64,000 nt of DNA from Pseudomonadota bacterium (GTDB lineage: Bacteria > Pseudomonadota > Alphaproteobacteria > Sphingomonadales > Sphingomonadaceae): the NCBI GenBank assembly GCA_029550345.1, contig JAKPHK010000066.1, positions 18,601-82,600 of the forward strand. The letters run 5' to 3'. Positions 38,564 to 48,791 of this stretch are shown one piece after another. The notes below the pieces were generated by a model. The model was not told the DNA's origin. It did not search any database and worked only from the letters and a program-made list of their open reading frames with translations. The number at the start of each line of letters is the position of its first letter. Within the stretch, counting starts at the first letter, position 1. Position numbers and translations under genes: made by a program.

Positions 38564-39765
38564 CACTGGCCCTGCTGGATTTTCTGAAGCGTGCCCTTGG
38601 GCAGGAACAGCAAGGCGTCTCCGCGTCCGGTCATACCCCCGGCTATCCGGCGGGCTTCGGCGCCCGCGCCCCAGAAGGTATCGAAGCGGTTGGCACCCTT
38701 GATCGCGCCGCCGGTATCCTGCGCGATCCAAAGGCCGCTGGCCTCTGCCCGGTCAAGCGCGAGCCAGACCGGCGCGCCCAGCGGCACGAAAGCCGGATCG
38801 GCGGCAATACTATCACGCGCGCGCACCGCCACGCCGAGTGAGCCGTACGGCCCGTCAGGGCCGATCTCACGGAAGAAGACATAGCTCTTGTTCTCACGCA
38901 TCAGCGCCTTCCCTGCCTCGGGATTTTCGGCGATGTACTGCATGATCCCTTGCATCGAGCCGGAATACTGCCCCGGCCCGGTGCCCAGCAGCCCGCGGCT
39001 GCGCATCACCCCGCCGATCCCGGTATAGGGATGGCCGTTCTGCCCGGCATAGCCGATCCGCACCACGGTTCCGTCCGGGCCGATCAGGCGGCCTGATCCC
39101 TGGACCTGAAGGAAGAACAGCTCAACCGGATCGGCGACCCAGGCAATCTCAAGCCCGCGTCCGACCAGCGCCCCGTCCTCGATCGCGGCGCGATCAAAAT
39201 AGGGCACGAACTGGCCCTGATCGTCATATCGGCCAAGCGGCATCTGGCCCTTTTCATTGGGCTGGGCATCGCCGGGGTTGGCCCGCACCAGATCGGATGG
39301 CAGGCCATAAACCGGCACGTCGAAACCGGGCTGGCGGGTGCGCACACCCGAAATTTCCGGTTCGTAATAACCGGTGGCAAAGGCCTTGCCATCGGCAACC
39401 CGGGCGGTCTCGAACCAGGTTTCGAAGAACCGCGGCGCTTCTGCCGCAGGCCATCTCGCGGCCGCGTCGCAAGCCGGCTTCCAGTCCGCGCCCTTGGTCA
39501 GCCCCGAAACGTCGTCGCGCGCGATCAGGCGCGGGCAGCTGGCGCGGAACGAAGCGAGTGCGCCGCTGGCGTCTTCCTTGCCCAAGCCCAGCGAGACGAT
39601 CGCCGGCCCCGGAACAAGGCCGGCCGAAAGCGCATTGGCAGGAGGCGGCGGACCTGGCGTTGCCGCCGGGGGCGGAATTCGCGTTTCAGGAATGATCCGG
39701 CCGCAGCCGAGCAGGGTCAGAGCCAGGCCGATCGCCGTTACCCAGCGCGCTGGCCCGCCCGGCAC
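38563..39765 (-). CDS. mltA: Membrane-bound lytic murein transglycosylase A
   Basis: A 400-residue lipoprotein with a signal ending at LTLLGC (Cys about 21), so it is lipid-anchored. The MltA catalytic domain includes GYYEPEISG and the double-psi barrel, with FFLQVQGSGRL and DTGGAIKGANRFDTFWGAG near the end; the Asp in the last segment is the expected catalytic acid. It cuts peptidoglycan strands to 1,6-anhydro products. It sits between the Tim44-like and Smr genes in one operon. Confidence 0.94.
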   Translation of the reverse strand: MPGGPARWVTAIGLALTLLGCGRIIPETRIPPPAATPGPPPPANALSAGLVPGPAIVSLGLGKEDASGALASFRASCPRLIARDDVSGLTKGADWKPACDAAARWPAAEAPRFFETWFETARVADGKAFATGYYEPEISGVRTRQPGFDVPVYGLPSDLVRANPGDAQPNEKGQMPLGRYDDQGQFVPYFDRAAIEDGALVGRGLEIAWVADPVELFFLQVQGSGRLIGPDGTVVRIGYAGQNGHPYTGIGGVMRSRGLLGTGPGQYSGSMQGIMQYIAENPEAGKALMRENKSYVFFREIGPDGPYGSLGVAVRARDSIAADPAFVPLGAPVWLALDRAEASGLWIAQDTGGAIKGANRFDTFWGAGAEARRIAGGMTGRGDALLFLPKGTLQKIQQGQ

Positions 39766-39772
39766 CTGGAAA

Positions 39773-40441
39773 TCAGCCTTCGTCGGTTTCGTCGATCAGC
39801 CAGTCCGGCGAGGCGGAGCTGACCGAGCGCGAGAAGGTCCAAAGATCGCAAGCCTCAACCGCGTCGTTGAGCGATCCGGCGATCACCTGCCCTTCGGCAT
39901 TGCGGGTCACAGCGGCGATATCGGCCGTGAAGCGCACGGTGATCCGGGCCACGCCCGAACGATATTCGGCAGCGACGATGTTTGCATCCTCGATCCGCAC
40001 GAGCTTGTAATCGAGCGTTTCGCCCGCCGCCTCGCGCGCATCGATCGCGGCACCGAAGGCTTCGCGGACATCGGCATCGCACAGCGGTGCGAGCGCTTCG
40101 CGGTCACCCTTCCAGAACGCTTCGAGCGCCATGCGGTAGGCGCCCTTGGCCCCTTCGATGAAGGCCAGCATATCGAAGTGCCGATCAGCCGCAGCGATTT
40201 CACGCATCCCGCGTTCGATCGCCGGGGTCACGCCGGGCACCAGCGGACGCGCTGCGCCGCCGCTACCGGTCAATTCCGGAACTGCACCGCGCGGCGCATC
40301 AGCCTTGGGTTCCTTGGGCTCGAAACGGGGCGGCAGCGAATGCTCCTCATGCTCGGCCCGGCGGCCCAGCACGGAGAACAGCCGCAGCCCCAGAAAGGCC
40401 GCGACCATGGCAATGATGACGATCTCTACGGTCTTTTCCAA
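39773..40441 (-). CDS. Tim44/TimA-like adaptor protein
   Basis: A 222-residue protein with an N-terminal membrane segment (IVIIAMVAAFLGLRLFSVL) and a C-terminal Tim44-like domain (MREIAAADRHFDMLAFIEGA, then DAFWKGD-like ALEAFWKGDREAL). Related alphaproteobacterial proteins sit at the inner membrane near the protein-export machinery. The best start I can find is TTG at 40441, directly before the membrane segment; no ATG or GTG fits. It is divergent from secB and heads the mltA-smr operon. Confidence 0.82.
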   Translation of the reverse strand: MEKTVEIVIIAMVAAFLGLRLFSVLGRRAEHEEHSLPPRFEPKEPKADAPRGAVPELTGSGGAARPLVPGVTPAIERGMREIAAADRHFDMLAFIEGAKGAYRMALEAFWKGDREALAPLCDADVREAFGAAIDAREAAGETLDYKLVRIEDANIVAAEYRSGVARITVRFTADIAAVTRNAEGQVIAGSLNDAVEACDLWTFSRSVSSASPDWLIDETDEG

Positions 40442-40663
40442 GATAACAGTCCCATTCGCACGGCAAGATGCGCCGCACAGTCCTAACTCCAAATAGGTAG
40501 TGATGACAAATGAACAACGCGTGGACGACGCATTTCGTGCATTTTTTCCGCGCGATCGGTGCAGGCTGGTCACAACCTGCCAAAGCCGTTGCCGCCGCGC
40601 CGCCGCAGTGCTAGGCGCCCGGCCACAACGCAATTTTCACATTGAGCGAAAGCCGATACGATC

Positions 40664-41188
40664 ATGTCCGACGAAGGCAATATCATTACCGACCTCAACC
40701 TCGACGCGCCCCAGCCCAACGGCGCCGATACCCTGCCGACCGCCGGGATCATCTCGCAGTACGTCAAGGACCTTTCGGTTGAGAACCCCAATGCCCCGGA
40801 TTCCTTCAACTGGCAGGATCCGCCGCAGATCGACGTGCAGTTCAACATCGGCGCGCGTGAACTGAGCGAGGAAGTGAGCGAGGTCGAACTGAAGATCTCC
40901 ATCAATTCCAAGGCCCAGGCCGGAACCGCCTTTATCGTCGAGCTGTCCTATTGCGGCCTGATCGGGATGCGCAACCTGGACGAGCAGAACAAGCACGGCT
41001 TTACCTATGCCGGCGCCCCGACGTTGCTGTTCCCCTTCGCCCGACGGGTGATTTCCGACGCGGTGCGCGATGCCGGCTTCCCGCCGCTGCTGCTTGAACC
41101 GATCGACTTCAACGGCATCTATATGCAGCAGATTGCTGCCCAGGCCGGTCAGGAAGAAGCAGGCGACGCACCGGTCGGCGAAGCCTGA
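40664..41188 (+). CDS. secB: Protein-export chaperone SecB
   Basis: A 174-residue SecB. It has the family's QYVKDLSVENPNAP opening and the FNIGARELSEEVSEVEL segment, followed by LFPFARRVISDAVRDAGFPP and PIDFNGIYMQQ. It keeps preproteins unfolded and hands them to SecA. The 222-base gap to the divergent Tim44-like gene should hold both promoters, but I see no strong match in it. Confidence 0.95.
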   Translation: MSDEGNIITDLNLDAPQPNGADTLPTAGIISQYVKDLSVENPNAPDSFNWQDPPQIDVQFNIGARELSEEVSEVELKISINSKAQAGTAFIVELSYCGLIGMRNLDEQNKHGFTYAGAPTLLFPFARRVISDAVRDAGFPPLLLEPIDFNGIYMQQIAAQAGQEEAGDAPVGEA

Positions 41189-41214
41189 TCGTTGCGGGCT
41201 GACGGACCCCGCCG

Positions 41215-42822
41215 ATGAGCCTCGTCAAGAATGTCGGGACGATCGGCGGGCTGACCGCGATCAGCCGGGTCTTCGGCTTTGCGCGGGATATGCTGATGGC
41301 CCGCGTGGTTGGCGCGGGGCTGGTCGCCGATGCCTTTCAGCTTGCCTTCACCTTACCCAACACTTTCCGCCGCCTGTTTGCCGAAGGCGCCTTCAGCGTC
41401 GCCTTCGTGCCAATGTACAGCAAGGCGCTCCACGGCGATGGCGGCGAAGAAAAGGCCAATGCGTTCGCCAACGATGTGCTTTCGGTCTTCGTCTGGGTCC
41501 TGCTGGCGTTCAGTGCGGTGGCGATGGTCTTCATGCCGGGGATCGTCTGGCTGCTGGCCAGCGAATTCGCCAAAGTGCCCGGAAAGTTCGATCTGGCGGT
41601 ATTCCTCAGCCGGGTGACCTTTCCCTACCTCGGCTTCATCAGCCTGATGGCGATGCTGGCGGGGGTGCTCAATGCGCGCTCACGGTTCGGCCCGGCGGCC
41701 TTTGCCCCGGTTCTGCTCAATCTGTTTCTGATTAGCGGCATCCTGATCGGCAATCACCTGCGCGGCAGCACAGGGGATGATCGGGTGGTTGGCCTGGCCC
41801 TGGCCGTGGCGGTCGCTCTGTCAGGCCTTGGCCAGTTCGCCTACCTGTGGTGGGAAACCCGCAATGCTGGCCTGCGGCTCAAGGTATCGGCCCCGAAACT
41901 GACTCCGGAAGTCAGGAAGCTCGGCAAGCTGATCCTGCCCGCTACCTTTGGCGCCGGAATCTACCAGATCAGCCAGTTCGTTGACACGTTCTTCGCAACC
42001 AGTCTGGAACAGGGTTCGCTGACGCTGCTGAAATATGCCGACCGGCTGAACCAGATGCCGCTGGGGATCGTCGGAATCGCGCTCGGCACAGCGATCCTGC
42101 CGATGCTCAGCCGCCACATCCATACCGGCGACGCGCGCGAGGCACAGCGCCTGCAGGCCAACGCCTTTGAAATCGGCACCTTGCTGACCCTGCCCGCCGC
42201 CGCCGCGCTGGCGATCTGCGCCCCGGCGTTCTGCACCGCCTTTTTCGTCGGCGGAAAATTCACGCCCGCCGATGGCGCGATCATGGCCGATATCGTTGTG
42301 GCGTTGGTGGCCGGACTTCCCGCCTATGTCGTGGTCAAGATCCTGAACCCCGGCTTCTTCGCGCGCGAGGATACCCGCACTCCGGTGTGGACCGCGCTGG
42401 CATCGCTGGCTTTCAACATCTTCCTCAACATCGTCGTGGTCCGCAAATGGGGGATTGTCGGCCTGGCCAGCGCAACCGCGGCATCGGCCACACTCAACTG
42501 CCTGTTGCTCTATGCCATCCTGCACCGGCGCGGCTGGTTCCACTTCACTTTGCCCCTTGCCGGTAAGATCGCCCGCCAACTGCTAGCCACGGCAGTGATG
42601 AGCGCGGCCCTGTGGTGGCTGGTTCCGCAGTTCACCGCGCACTATGCCGGGCCGTGGTATGACCGGATCTGGTCGCTCGGGCTGATCGTCACGGTGGGCA
42701 TGATTGCCTTCTTCGCCGCCGCTTTCGCGCTGGGCGCCGTGGACAAGTCCGTGCTCTCCCAGCTAAGGCGCCGCCGTGCGGTCCGCGCCAAGGCGGACGA
42801 TGACATTCTTGAAGTAGAGTAA
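41215..42822 (+). CDS. murJ: Lipid II flippase MurJ
   Basis: A 535-residue MOP-superfamily membrane protein with about 14 helices. It opens SLVKNVGTIGGLTAISRVFG and RDMLMARVVGAG, and has FRRLFAEGAFSVAFVPMYS, the family signature. It moves lipid-linked peptidoglycan precursor to the periplasmic side of the membrane. It follows secB by 26 bases and precedes trpS by six. Confidence 0.95.
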   Translation: MSLVKNVGTIGGLTAISRVFGFARDMLMARVVGAGLVADAFQLAFTLPNTFRRLFAEGAFSVAFVPMYSKALHGDGGEEKANAFANDVLSVFVWVLLAFSAVAMVFMPGIVWLLASEFAKVPGKFDLAVFLSRVTFPYLGFISLMAMLAGVLNARSRFGPAAFAPVLLNLFLISGILIGNHLRGSTGDDRVVGLALAVAVALSGLGQFAYLWWETRNAGLRLKVSAPKLTPEVRKLGKLILPATFGAGIYQISQFVDTFFATSLEQGSLTLLKYADRLNQMPLGIVGIALGTAILPMLSRHIHTGDAREAQRLQANAFEIGTLLTLPAAAALAICAPAFCTAFFVGGKFTPADGAIMADIVVALVAGLPAYVVVKILNPGFFAREDTRTPVWTALASLAFNIFLNIVVVRKWGIVGLASATAASATLNCLLLYAILHRRGWFHFTLPLAGKIARQLLATAVMSAALWWLVPQFTAHYAGPWYDRIWSLGLIVTVGMIAFFAAAFALGAVDKSVLSQLRRRRAVRAKADDDILEVE

Positions 42823-42828
42823 CCTGCA

Positions 42829-43848
42829 ATGCGTATTGTTTCCGGCATCCAGCCCACCGGCAATCTCCATCTCGGCAATTACCTGGGGGCGATCCGCAAC
42901 TGGGTGAAGATGCAGGACGATGTCGCCGCGGGCGGCGGACAGAGCCTTTATTTCCTGGCCGATCTCCACGCGATCTCGATGCCGCACAATCCGGCCGAGC
43001 TGCGCGAGAACACCCTGGAAATGACTGCCGCGCTGGTCGCCTGCGGGATCAATCCCGACAAGTCGATCCTGTTCAACCAGGCGCAGGTTTCCCAACACGC
43101 CGAATTGCAATGGCTGCTGTCCGGCACGGCGCGGATGGGCTGGCTGAACCGGATGACCCAGTGGAAGGACAAGGCCGGCAAGAACCGCGAAGGCCAGTCG
43201 GTTGCGCTGTTCACCTATCCGGTTCTGCAGGCCGCCGACGTGCTGCTATATCAGGCCAGCCACGTTCCGGTGGGTGAGGACCAGAAGCAGCATCTGGAAC
43301 TCGCGCGCGACATCGCCCAGAAGTTCAACAACGATTTCGCAAGCGATGACGCGCCGGTCTTCACCCTGCCCGATCCGATCATCCCGCCCGAAGCGGCGCG
43401 GATCATGTCGCTGCGCGATGGCAGCGCCAAGATGAGCAAGAGCGATCCCTCTGACATGAGCCGGATCAACCTGACCGATGATGCCGATACGATCATGCAG
43501 AAGGTCAAGAAGGCCAAGACCGATCCCGAGCCGCTGCCCTCCGACAAGGGCGGGCTGGAGGGCCGGGCCGAGGCTGCCAATCTGGTTGGGATCTATGCGG
43601 CGATGTCCGGTGAAAGCCAGGACGCGGTGCTCGCTCGGTTCGGCGGCGAAGGCTTCGGCAAGTTCAAGCCCGCACTGGGCGAGCTGCTGGTTGAAAGCCT
43701 GGCCCCGATCAACGCCCGCTTCATCGAGCTCAGGCAAGACCGCGAGGCGCTCGACGCGATTTTGGCCAAGGGCGCGCTGAAGGCCCGCGAGCTGGCCGCC
43801 CCGACCCTGGCGGCAACCTATGCCGCGCTGGGGCTGGTGCGCGGCTGA
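42829..43848 (+). CDS. trpS: Tryptophanyl-tRNA synthetase
   Basis: A 339-residue class I synthetase. [17 protein letters not shown] carries the HIGH-like motif (HLGN) and KMSKSD is the KMSKS loop. It follows murJ by six bases and precedes the CoA-transferase by eleven, so these genes probably form one transcript from secB onward. Confidence 0.97.
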   Translation: MRIVSGIQPTGNLHLGNYLGAIRNWVKMQDDVAAGGGQSLYFLADLHAISMPHNPAELRENTLEMTAALVACGINPDKSILFNQAQVSQHAELQWLLSGTARMGWLNRMTQWKDKAGKNREGQSVALFTYPVLQAADVLLYQASHVPVGEDQKQHLELARDIAQKFNNDFASDDAPVFTLPDPIIPPEAARIMSLRDGSAKMSKSDPSDMSRINLTDDADTIMQKVKKAKTDPEPLPSDKGGLEGRAEAANLVGIYAAMSGESQDAVLARFGGEGFGKFKPALGELLVESLAPINARFIELRQDREALDAILAKGALKARELAAPTLAATYAALGLVRG

Positions 43849-43859
43849 CGGCGCGCGCC

Positions 43860-45104
43860 ATGGCCGAAGACGCCCCTGCCCCAGCTGGACCGCTGGCCGG
43901 AATCCGGGTTCTGGACCTTTCGCGGGTGCTGGCCGGTCCGTGGTGCAGCCAGATGCTGGGCGATCTCGGCGCCGATGTGATCAAGATCGAACAGCCCGGC
44001 CAGGGCGATGATACCCGCCGCTGGGGACCGCCGTTCCTTGACGATGGATCGCGCGATTCAGCCTATTATCTCTGCGCCAACCGCAACAAGCGCTCGGCCG
44101 CGATCGATATGGCCCGGCCCGAAGGTCAGGCACTGATCCGCAAGCTGGCCGAACGCGCCGATGTGGTTCTGGAAAACTTCCGCGTCGGCGGTCTGGCCAA
44201 GTACGGGCTGGACTATTCCGCGCTGAAAGCGGTCAAGCCGGACCTGATCTATTGCTCGATCACCGGCTTTGGCCAGACCGGACCGGAAAAGGACAAGGGC
44301 GGCTATGATTTCCTGATCCAGGGAATGAGCGGGCTGATGAGCGTGACCGGACAAGCAGATGGTGAGCCGGGCGCTGGACCGCTCAAAGTCGGAATACCGA
44401 TCAGCGACCTTTCGACCGGGCTTTACGCGGTGATCTCGATCCTGGCCGCCTTGCAGCATCGCAACCGCACGGGCGAAGGCCAGCACATCGATCTGGCGCT
44501 GCTTGATGCGCAGATGGCATTGCTTGCCAACCAGGCCTCTGGCTGGCTCAACGGCGGGATGGAGCCGCGCCGGATGGGCAACCAGCACCCGACCATCGTG
44601 CCCTATCAGGACTTCGCCTGCGCCGATGGGCGGGTCCTGATCGCGCTGGGCAATGACCGGCAATTCCGCGATCTGTGCGCCGTGCTGGCCATGCCCGAGC
44701 TGGGCGAAGACCCGCGCTTTGCCGTCTCGGCGCAGCGCAGCAGCAACCGCGCCGCGCTGTTCGCGCTGATCGAACCGGCGATCGCGCAGTGGCAATCGGA
44801 TGCGCTGATCGCCGCGCTGGAGGCTGCGAAGCTGCCCGGCGGGCGGATCAATTCGATCCCCAAAGCGCTGGAGCATCCGCAGGTAAAGGCCCGCGGCAGC
44901 GTCCACGAGCTTGCCCGCGATGATGGCACACCGGTGCGCTTCATCGGTTTTCCCGGCAAGTTTTCCGCCAGCCCGCCAAGCTATCGCCGCGCCCCGCCCC
45001 GTTCGGGTGCGGATACGGCAGCGGTGCTGGCAGAGGAACTGGGGCTGGACCAGGCGGAAATCGCCACATTGATCGCGGCGGGGGTCATCGCCGAAAAACT
45101 CTGA
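43860..45104 (+). CDS. CaiB/BaiF-family CoA-transferase
   Basis: A 414-residue family III CoA-transferase. It opens GIRVLDLSRVLAGPWCSQML, LGADVIKIEQP, then GYDFLIQGMSGLMSVTG with the catalytic Asp and GLYAVISILAALQHR. It moves CoA between carboxylic acids, but the acids cannot be told from the sequence. It is the last gene of the secB-murJ-trpS run. Confidence 0.9.
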   Translation: MAEDAPAPAGPLAGIRVLDLSRVLAGPWCSQMLGDLGADVIKIEQPGQGDDTRRWGPPFLDDGSRDSAYYLCANRNKRSAAIDMARPEGQALIRKLAERADVVLENFRVGGLAKYGLDYSALKAVKPDLIYCSITGFGQTGPEKDKGGYDFLIQGMSGLMSVTGQADGEPGAGPLKVGIPISDLSTGLYAVISILAALQHRNRTGEGQHIDLALLDAQMALLANQASGWLNGGMEPRRMGNQHPTIVPYQDFACADGRVLIALGNDRQFRDLCAVLAMPELGEDPRFAVSAQRSSNRAALFALIEPAIAQWQSDALIAALEAAKLPGGRINSIPKALEHPQVKARGSVHELARDDGTPVRFIGFPGKFSASPPSYRRAPPRSGADTAAVLAEELGLDQAEIATLIAAGVIAEKL

Positions 45105-45225
45105 CGGCAAGCTGACTTATTCAAGCCCGATTAAGCCGGGCCGGTGCATCTTGACCCCGCTCACAGACTTGCCGACGATCCGTCTGCGATTCGCCGGGGA
45201 CGCTCAAAAGATAAGGATTGCGCCA

Positions 45226-45912
45226 ATGGTTCAAGAAAGCCGTTCGCCGCTGGGCTGGGTCAAACTGGCTCTGGTTCCGCTGATGCTGGCTGCGCTGGCC
45301 GCCTGCGCCACCCCGTTCAAGGCCGATGTTCAGCGCTTTTCCGCGCAGCTGCCCGCGCCGCAGGGGCAGACCTATGCCGTAATTGCCGATGATCCGGCGC
45401 TGACCGGCGGCCTGGAATTCTCGCAATATGCCGCGCTGGTCGATGCCAAGATGGGCGCGCTGGGCTATGTTCGAGCCGCTGATCCGGCCACCGCCGATCT
45501 GATCGTCAAGTTCGACTACGGCGTTGACAAGGGCCGTGATCAGGTCCGCTCGACCGGCTTTGCCGATCCCTACTGGTCAAGCTGGTATGGCTATTCGCGC
45601 TGGGGCTATGTCGGCCGTCGCGGTTATTACCGTCCGTACTATCCGCACGGGGCTTGGGGCTATGGCTGGTACGATCCCTGGTTCAGCCAGGGCTATGAAA
45701 GCTACACCGTCTATATCAGCGCGATCAGCCTGAAGATCGATCGCCGCGCCGATGGCCAGCGCCTGTTCGAAGGCCGCGCCGAAGCTGCCTCCACTTCCAA
45801 CCGTCTGGGCTATCTGGTGCCCAATCTGGTTGAGGCGATGTTCACCGATTTCCCCGGCCACAACGGCGAAACGGTGCGCATCTCGGTTGCGCCTGAAAAG
45901 AAGAAGAACTGA
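45226..45912 (+). CDS. DUF4136-type lipoprotein
   Basis: A 228-residue protein with a lipoprotein signal (LMLAALAAC, Cys about 27), so it should be anchored in a membrane facing the periplasm. The domain fits DUF4136 (DVQRFSAQLPAPQGQTYAVI at the start, ISLKIDRRADGQRLFEGRAE near the end). Between them is an unusual Tyr/Trp/Gly-rich stretch around residues 120-165 (SSWYGYSRWGYVGRRGYYRP). AAGGA precedes the ATG. Two related genes lie at 58704-60084. Function is unknown. Confidence 0.8.
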   Translation: MVQESRSPLGWVKLALVPLMLAALAACATPFKADVQRFSAQLPAPQGQTYAVIADDPALTGGLEFSQYAALVDAKMGALGYVRAADPATADLIVKFDYGVDKGRDQVRSTGFADPYWSSWYGYSRWGYVGRRGYYRPYYPHGAWGYGWYDPWFSQGYESYTVYISAISLKIDRRADGQRLFEGRAEAASTSNRLGYLVPNLVEAMFTDFPGHNGETVRISVAPEKKKN

Positions 45913-45934
45913 CCCCAGCCGGTCAGTGAAACGC

Positions 45935-45967
45935 AAAGGGCGGGTCCGGCAACGGGCCCGCCTTTTT
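45935..45967 (+). terminator. Intrinsic terminator after the DUF4136 gene
   Basis: AAAGGGCGGGTCCG and CGGGCCCGCCTTT pair with one bulged G and one G-U pair, followed by a T-run. It lies between this gene and the convergent dut gene and may serve both. Confidence 0.8.
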
Positions 45968-45978
45968 CGTGGCGGCGA

Positions 45979-46449
45979 TCAGTTACCCAGCGCCACCACG
46001 CCGCCGGTGCTGCCGAAGCCTCCTTCACCGCGTTCGGTCTCGTCCAGCTCTTCGGCCACCAGCCACGTCGCGCGGGTTACCGGAGCCAGAACCAGCTGCG
46101 CCACCCGATCACCCCGGCGGATCTCGAACGGCGATGCACCGTGGTTGATAAGGATCACCTTCAGTTCACCGCGATAGTCGCTGTCGATCGTCCCGGGGGT
46201 ATTGGGCACGGTGATCCCGTGCTTCAGCGCCAGGCCCGAGCGCGGCCGGACCTGAATTTCAAAGCCGTGGGGGATCGCCATCGCCAGCCCGGTCGCCACG
46301 GCATGGCGCGCGCCCGGCGCGATCGTGACATCCTCAGCGGAAACCACGTCCATCCCGGCCGCGCCCGCAGTGGCATAGACGGGCAGATCAAGCCCCTCAC
46401 CATGGGGCAGGCGTTTTACGCGGACGGGAACTTCATTTGGCGAGTGCAT
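45979..46449 (-). CDS. dut: dUTP diphosphatase
   Basis: A 156-residue trimeric dUTPase, which keeps uracil out of DNA and makes dUMP for thymidylate. Motifs are [31 protein letters not shown], and the C-terminal [11 protein letters not shown] loop. The ATG at 46449 has AGAGGA six bases before it and lies inside the last codons of coaBC (17-base overlap), a sign of coupled translation. Frames reading further upstream are shadows of coaBC. Confidence 0.95.
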   Translation of the reverse strand: MHSPNEVPVRVKRLPHGEGLDLPVYATAGAAGMDVVSAEDVTIAPGARHAVATGLAMAIPHGFEIQVRPRSGLALKHGITVPNTPGTIDSDYRGELKVILINHGASPFEIRRGDRVAQLVLAPVTRATWLVAEELDETERGEGGFGSTGGVVALGN

Positions 46450-48037
46450 CGGCAATCCTCTGGACAATGACATCGGCGACTTCGCCCTTTGCCATTTCCG
46501 GAAGATGTTCGACACCCTTGGGGGTGATGATATGCACCAGGTTGGCATCGCCGCCCATCACATCGCCCGATACGTCGTTGGCGATGATCCAGTCCGCGCC
46601 CTTGCGCTTGCGCTTGTCCTTGGCGTGATCGATCACCTTTTCGGTCTCGGCCGCAAAACCGACGACCAGCTTGGGCCGCTTGTCGCTGACCGCAACCATG
46701 GCAAGGATATCGGGATTTTCGGTCAGCCGCAGCGCCGGCGGCGCCGATCCGCGCTTCTTCATCTTCTCGCCGGAATATTCGACCGTCCGCCAATCGGCGA
46801 CCGCGGCAACCATCACCGCGGCATCGGCAGGCAGTGCGCCCTTGACCGCCTCGGCCATATCGCGCGCGGTCTCCACGTTGATCCGCTCCACCCCGCGCGG
46901 GCACGGCAGCGTCACCGGGCCTGAAACCAGCGTAACCCGCGCACCCAGCCGGGCGGCGGCGGCGGCGATGGCATAGCCCTGCTTGCCCGAAGAACGGTTG
47001 GCGATGTAGCGAACCGGGTCGATCGGCTCATGTGTCGGGCCGGCGGTGACCAGCACGTGCTTGCCCTTGAGCGGCCCGTCGGGATCGATCGGATCTTCAT
47101 CCGGCGCGAAATCGGGCTGCCCGGCCAGCGGATCGGCCGCCAACACGCCTTCCTCGAACGGCTGCGGTGCATGGGCATCGCCATGGCGTGAAACGGTGTG
47201 ATTGATCGCTTCGGGATCGGTCGGCGGAGCAGCCTTGGCCTTGCCCTTCTTGGACAGGATCGGGCTATCGAGATTGAGCGGTACTGGCGGCGCCTCTTCC
47301 AGCGGGATCTCGGAGAATTCGCCTTCCAGCGGTTCCAGATCGAACAGGATCGGCTTGCCCTTGCCGCTGCGCTGGATCAGCCCGGCGCTGAGCCCGCCAA
47401 GCGAGGTTTCCATCCCGGCCTGATCGGCGTGCCAATCCTCAAGCTCGAAGGCCGGAAGCGCAGCCGTCTCTTCGGGTGCGGGGAGCAGCATCGGCTCCTG
47501 CCCCAGCAGGGCGCAGATCGCGTTATAGACCACGACCGGTTCGGGCAGGCGGCCGGGGCCGAATTCACCGCAGGCCATCGGCCCTTCATCGGGATCGAGC
47601 ACATGGATGCCCCGGTCCATCAGGCTGGCAACATTGGCCTGGGTGGCGGGATGCTGCCACATCTTCACGTTCATCGCCGGGACCGCCATCACTGGCTTGT
47701 CGGTCGCCAGCAGCAGGGTTGTGGCCATGTCATCGGCGATGCCGTTGGCCATCTTGGCCAGCAGATCGGCGGTTGCCGGGCAAACCACCACCAGATCGGC
47801 AGCGCGCGAGAGCTGGATGTGGCCCATCTCGACTTCGCTGGTCAGATCCCACAGCGTGGTGTGAACCGGATTCTCGCTAAGCGCGGCCAGGGTCATCGCG
47901 GTGATGAACTTTGATCCGCCCTCGGTCAGCACACAGGTTACATCGCCGCCACCCTTGCGGATCAGGCGAACCAGCTCACAGGCCTTGTAGGCGGCGATAC
48001 CGCCACCGACGACCAACAGGATCCTTGGACCAGACAT
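46433..48037 (-). CDS. coaBC: Bifunctional CoaBC with a long linker
   Basis: A 534-residue fusion of phosphopantothenoylcysteine decarboxylase (residues 1-180; [22 protein letters not shown]) and phosphopantothenate-cysteine ligase (about 324-534; [28 protein letters not shown]). It performs two steps of coenzyme A synthesis. The stretch 181-323 is about 140 residues, rich in Pro, Glu and Asp, where most CoaBC proteins have a very short linker, making this protein about 130 residues longer than usual. The start at 48037 fits the family; ATG 48061 is possible but poorly placed. Confidence 0.92.
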   Translation of the reverse strand: MSGPRILLVVGGGIAAYKACELVRLIRKGGGDVTCVLTEGGSKFITAMTLAALSENPVHTTLWDLTSEVEMGHIQLSRAADLVVVCPATADLLAKMANGIADDMATTLLLATDKPVMAVPAMNVKMWQHPATQANVASLMDRGIHVLDPDEGPMACGEFGPGRLPEPVVVYNAICALLGQEPMLLPAPEETAALPAFELEDWHADQAGMETSLGGLSAGLIQRSGKGKPILFDLEPLEGEFSEIPLEEAPPVPLNLDSPILSKKGKAKAAPPTDPEAINHTVSRHGDAHAPQPFEEGVLAADPLAGQPDFAPDEDPIDPDGPLKGKHVLVTAGPTHEPIDPVRYIANRSSGKQGYAIAAAAARLGARVTLVSGPVTLPCPRGVERINVETARDMAEAVKGALPADAAVMVAAVADWRTVEYSGEKMKKRGSAPPALRLTENPDILAMVAVSDKRPKLVVGFAAETEKVIDHAKDKRKRKGADWIIANDVSGDVMGGDANLVHIITPKGVEHLPEMAKGEVADVIVQRIADALAK

Positions 48038-48143
48038 CGATACGCGCTTGTGCAACGCCATCCCTTCGTGCGCAACAGGCTTTGCTTAATTACCCGATTG
48101 AGGCAAAGTGGGAAAAATCGGACTAACGGGGGTGGTTAACACA

Positions 48144-48542
48144 ATGCGTTTTGTGATCACGGCAGCGGTCTTCCTGCTTGGAATGCTTGACCTTTTCATG
48201 GGTTTCAATTTCCTGTTCAACCCGCTGGCGACCGGCGCGGGCCTTGGCGTTTCACCGCTCGGCACCGGGGGGCTCAGCACGATCCGGGCCGATTTCACCG
48301 CTTTCTTCCTTGTGGTTGCGGTATGCATGATGATCGGCGCCTGGCGCCGCAACGCCGACCTCCTGCTGGTCCCGGTAGGTCTGATGGGGATCGCCGTTCT
48401 GGTCCGCGGCCTCGGGCTGGTGCTCGACGGACCCTATGCCGGCTGGCAGATGCCGATGGCGATCGAGGCGCTGCACGTGATCGTGCTGATCGCCGCCTGG
48501 CGGGTGCTGCCGCACCACAAGATCAAGGACCTGACTTCCTGA
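48144..48542 (+). CDS. Small four-helix membrane protein (DUF4345-like)
   Basis: A 132-residue integral membrane protein with about four hydrophobic segments (FVITAAVFLLGMLDLFMGFN; FFLVVAVCMMIGAW; LLLVPVGLMGIAVLVRGL; MAIEALHVIVLIAAW) and a pattern like DUF4345 proteins. Function is unknown. ATG 48144 is chosen because it opens the first helix; GTG 48108 would add 12 residues. It is divergent from coaBC. Confidence 0.7.
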   Translation: MRFVITAAVFLLGMLDLFMGFNFLFNPLATGAGLGVSPLGTGGLSTIRADFTAFFLVVAVCMMIGAWRRNADLLLVPVGLMGIAVLVRGLGLVLDGPYAGWQMPMAIEALHVIVLIAAWRVLPHHKIKDLTS

Positions 48543-48545
48543 TCC

Positions 48546-48731
48546 TCAGCCGCTGGCCCACAGCTCGTGCAGGACGTGGAAATAATGGATCAGCACGAAT
48601 GAAGCGCCGAGCACCAACAGGCTGATTGCGATCAGCAGTTGCGCCCGCGCCAGACCACGCGGCCACAGCGCAAAATGGTCCCCGCCCTGCTGGCCCCACC
48701 GCCGCTTCGTACTGCCATGGGCGCAGGGCAC
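48546..48731 (-). CDS. Possible small single-helix membrane protein
   Basis: A 61-residue frame with GTG start, no clear ribosome site, and one hydrophobic segment ([20 protein letters not shown]). It lies between two plus-strand genes and converges with the DUF4345-like gene. It could be a true small membrane protein or chance; its start may be wrong. Confidence 0.35.
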   Translation of the reverse strand: MPCAHGSTKRRWGQQGGDHFALWPRGLARAQLLIAISLLVLGASFVLIHYFHVLHELWASG

Positions 48732-48791
48732 GCGTTAGCTTGCGATTCAGCGGAGCAGCCCTACATTGGCGGCGAAAGGATTTTTTGCGCG

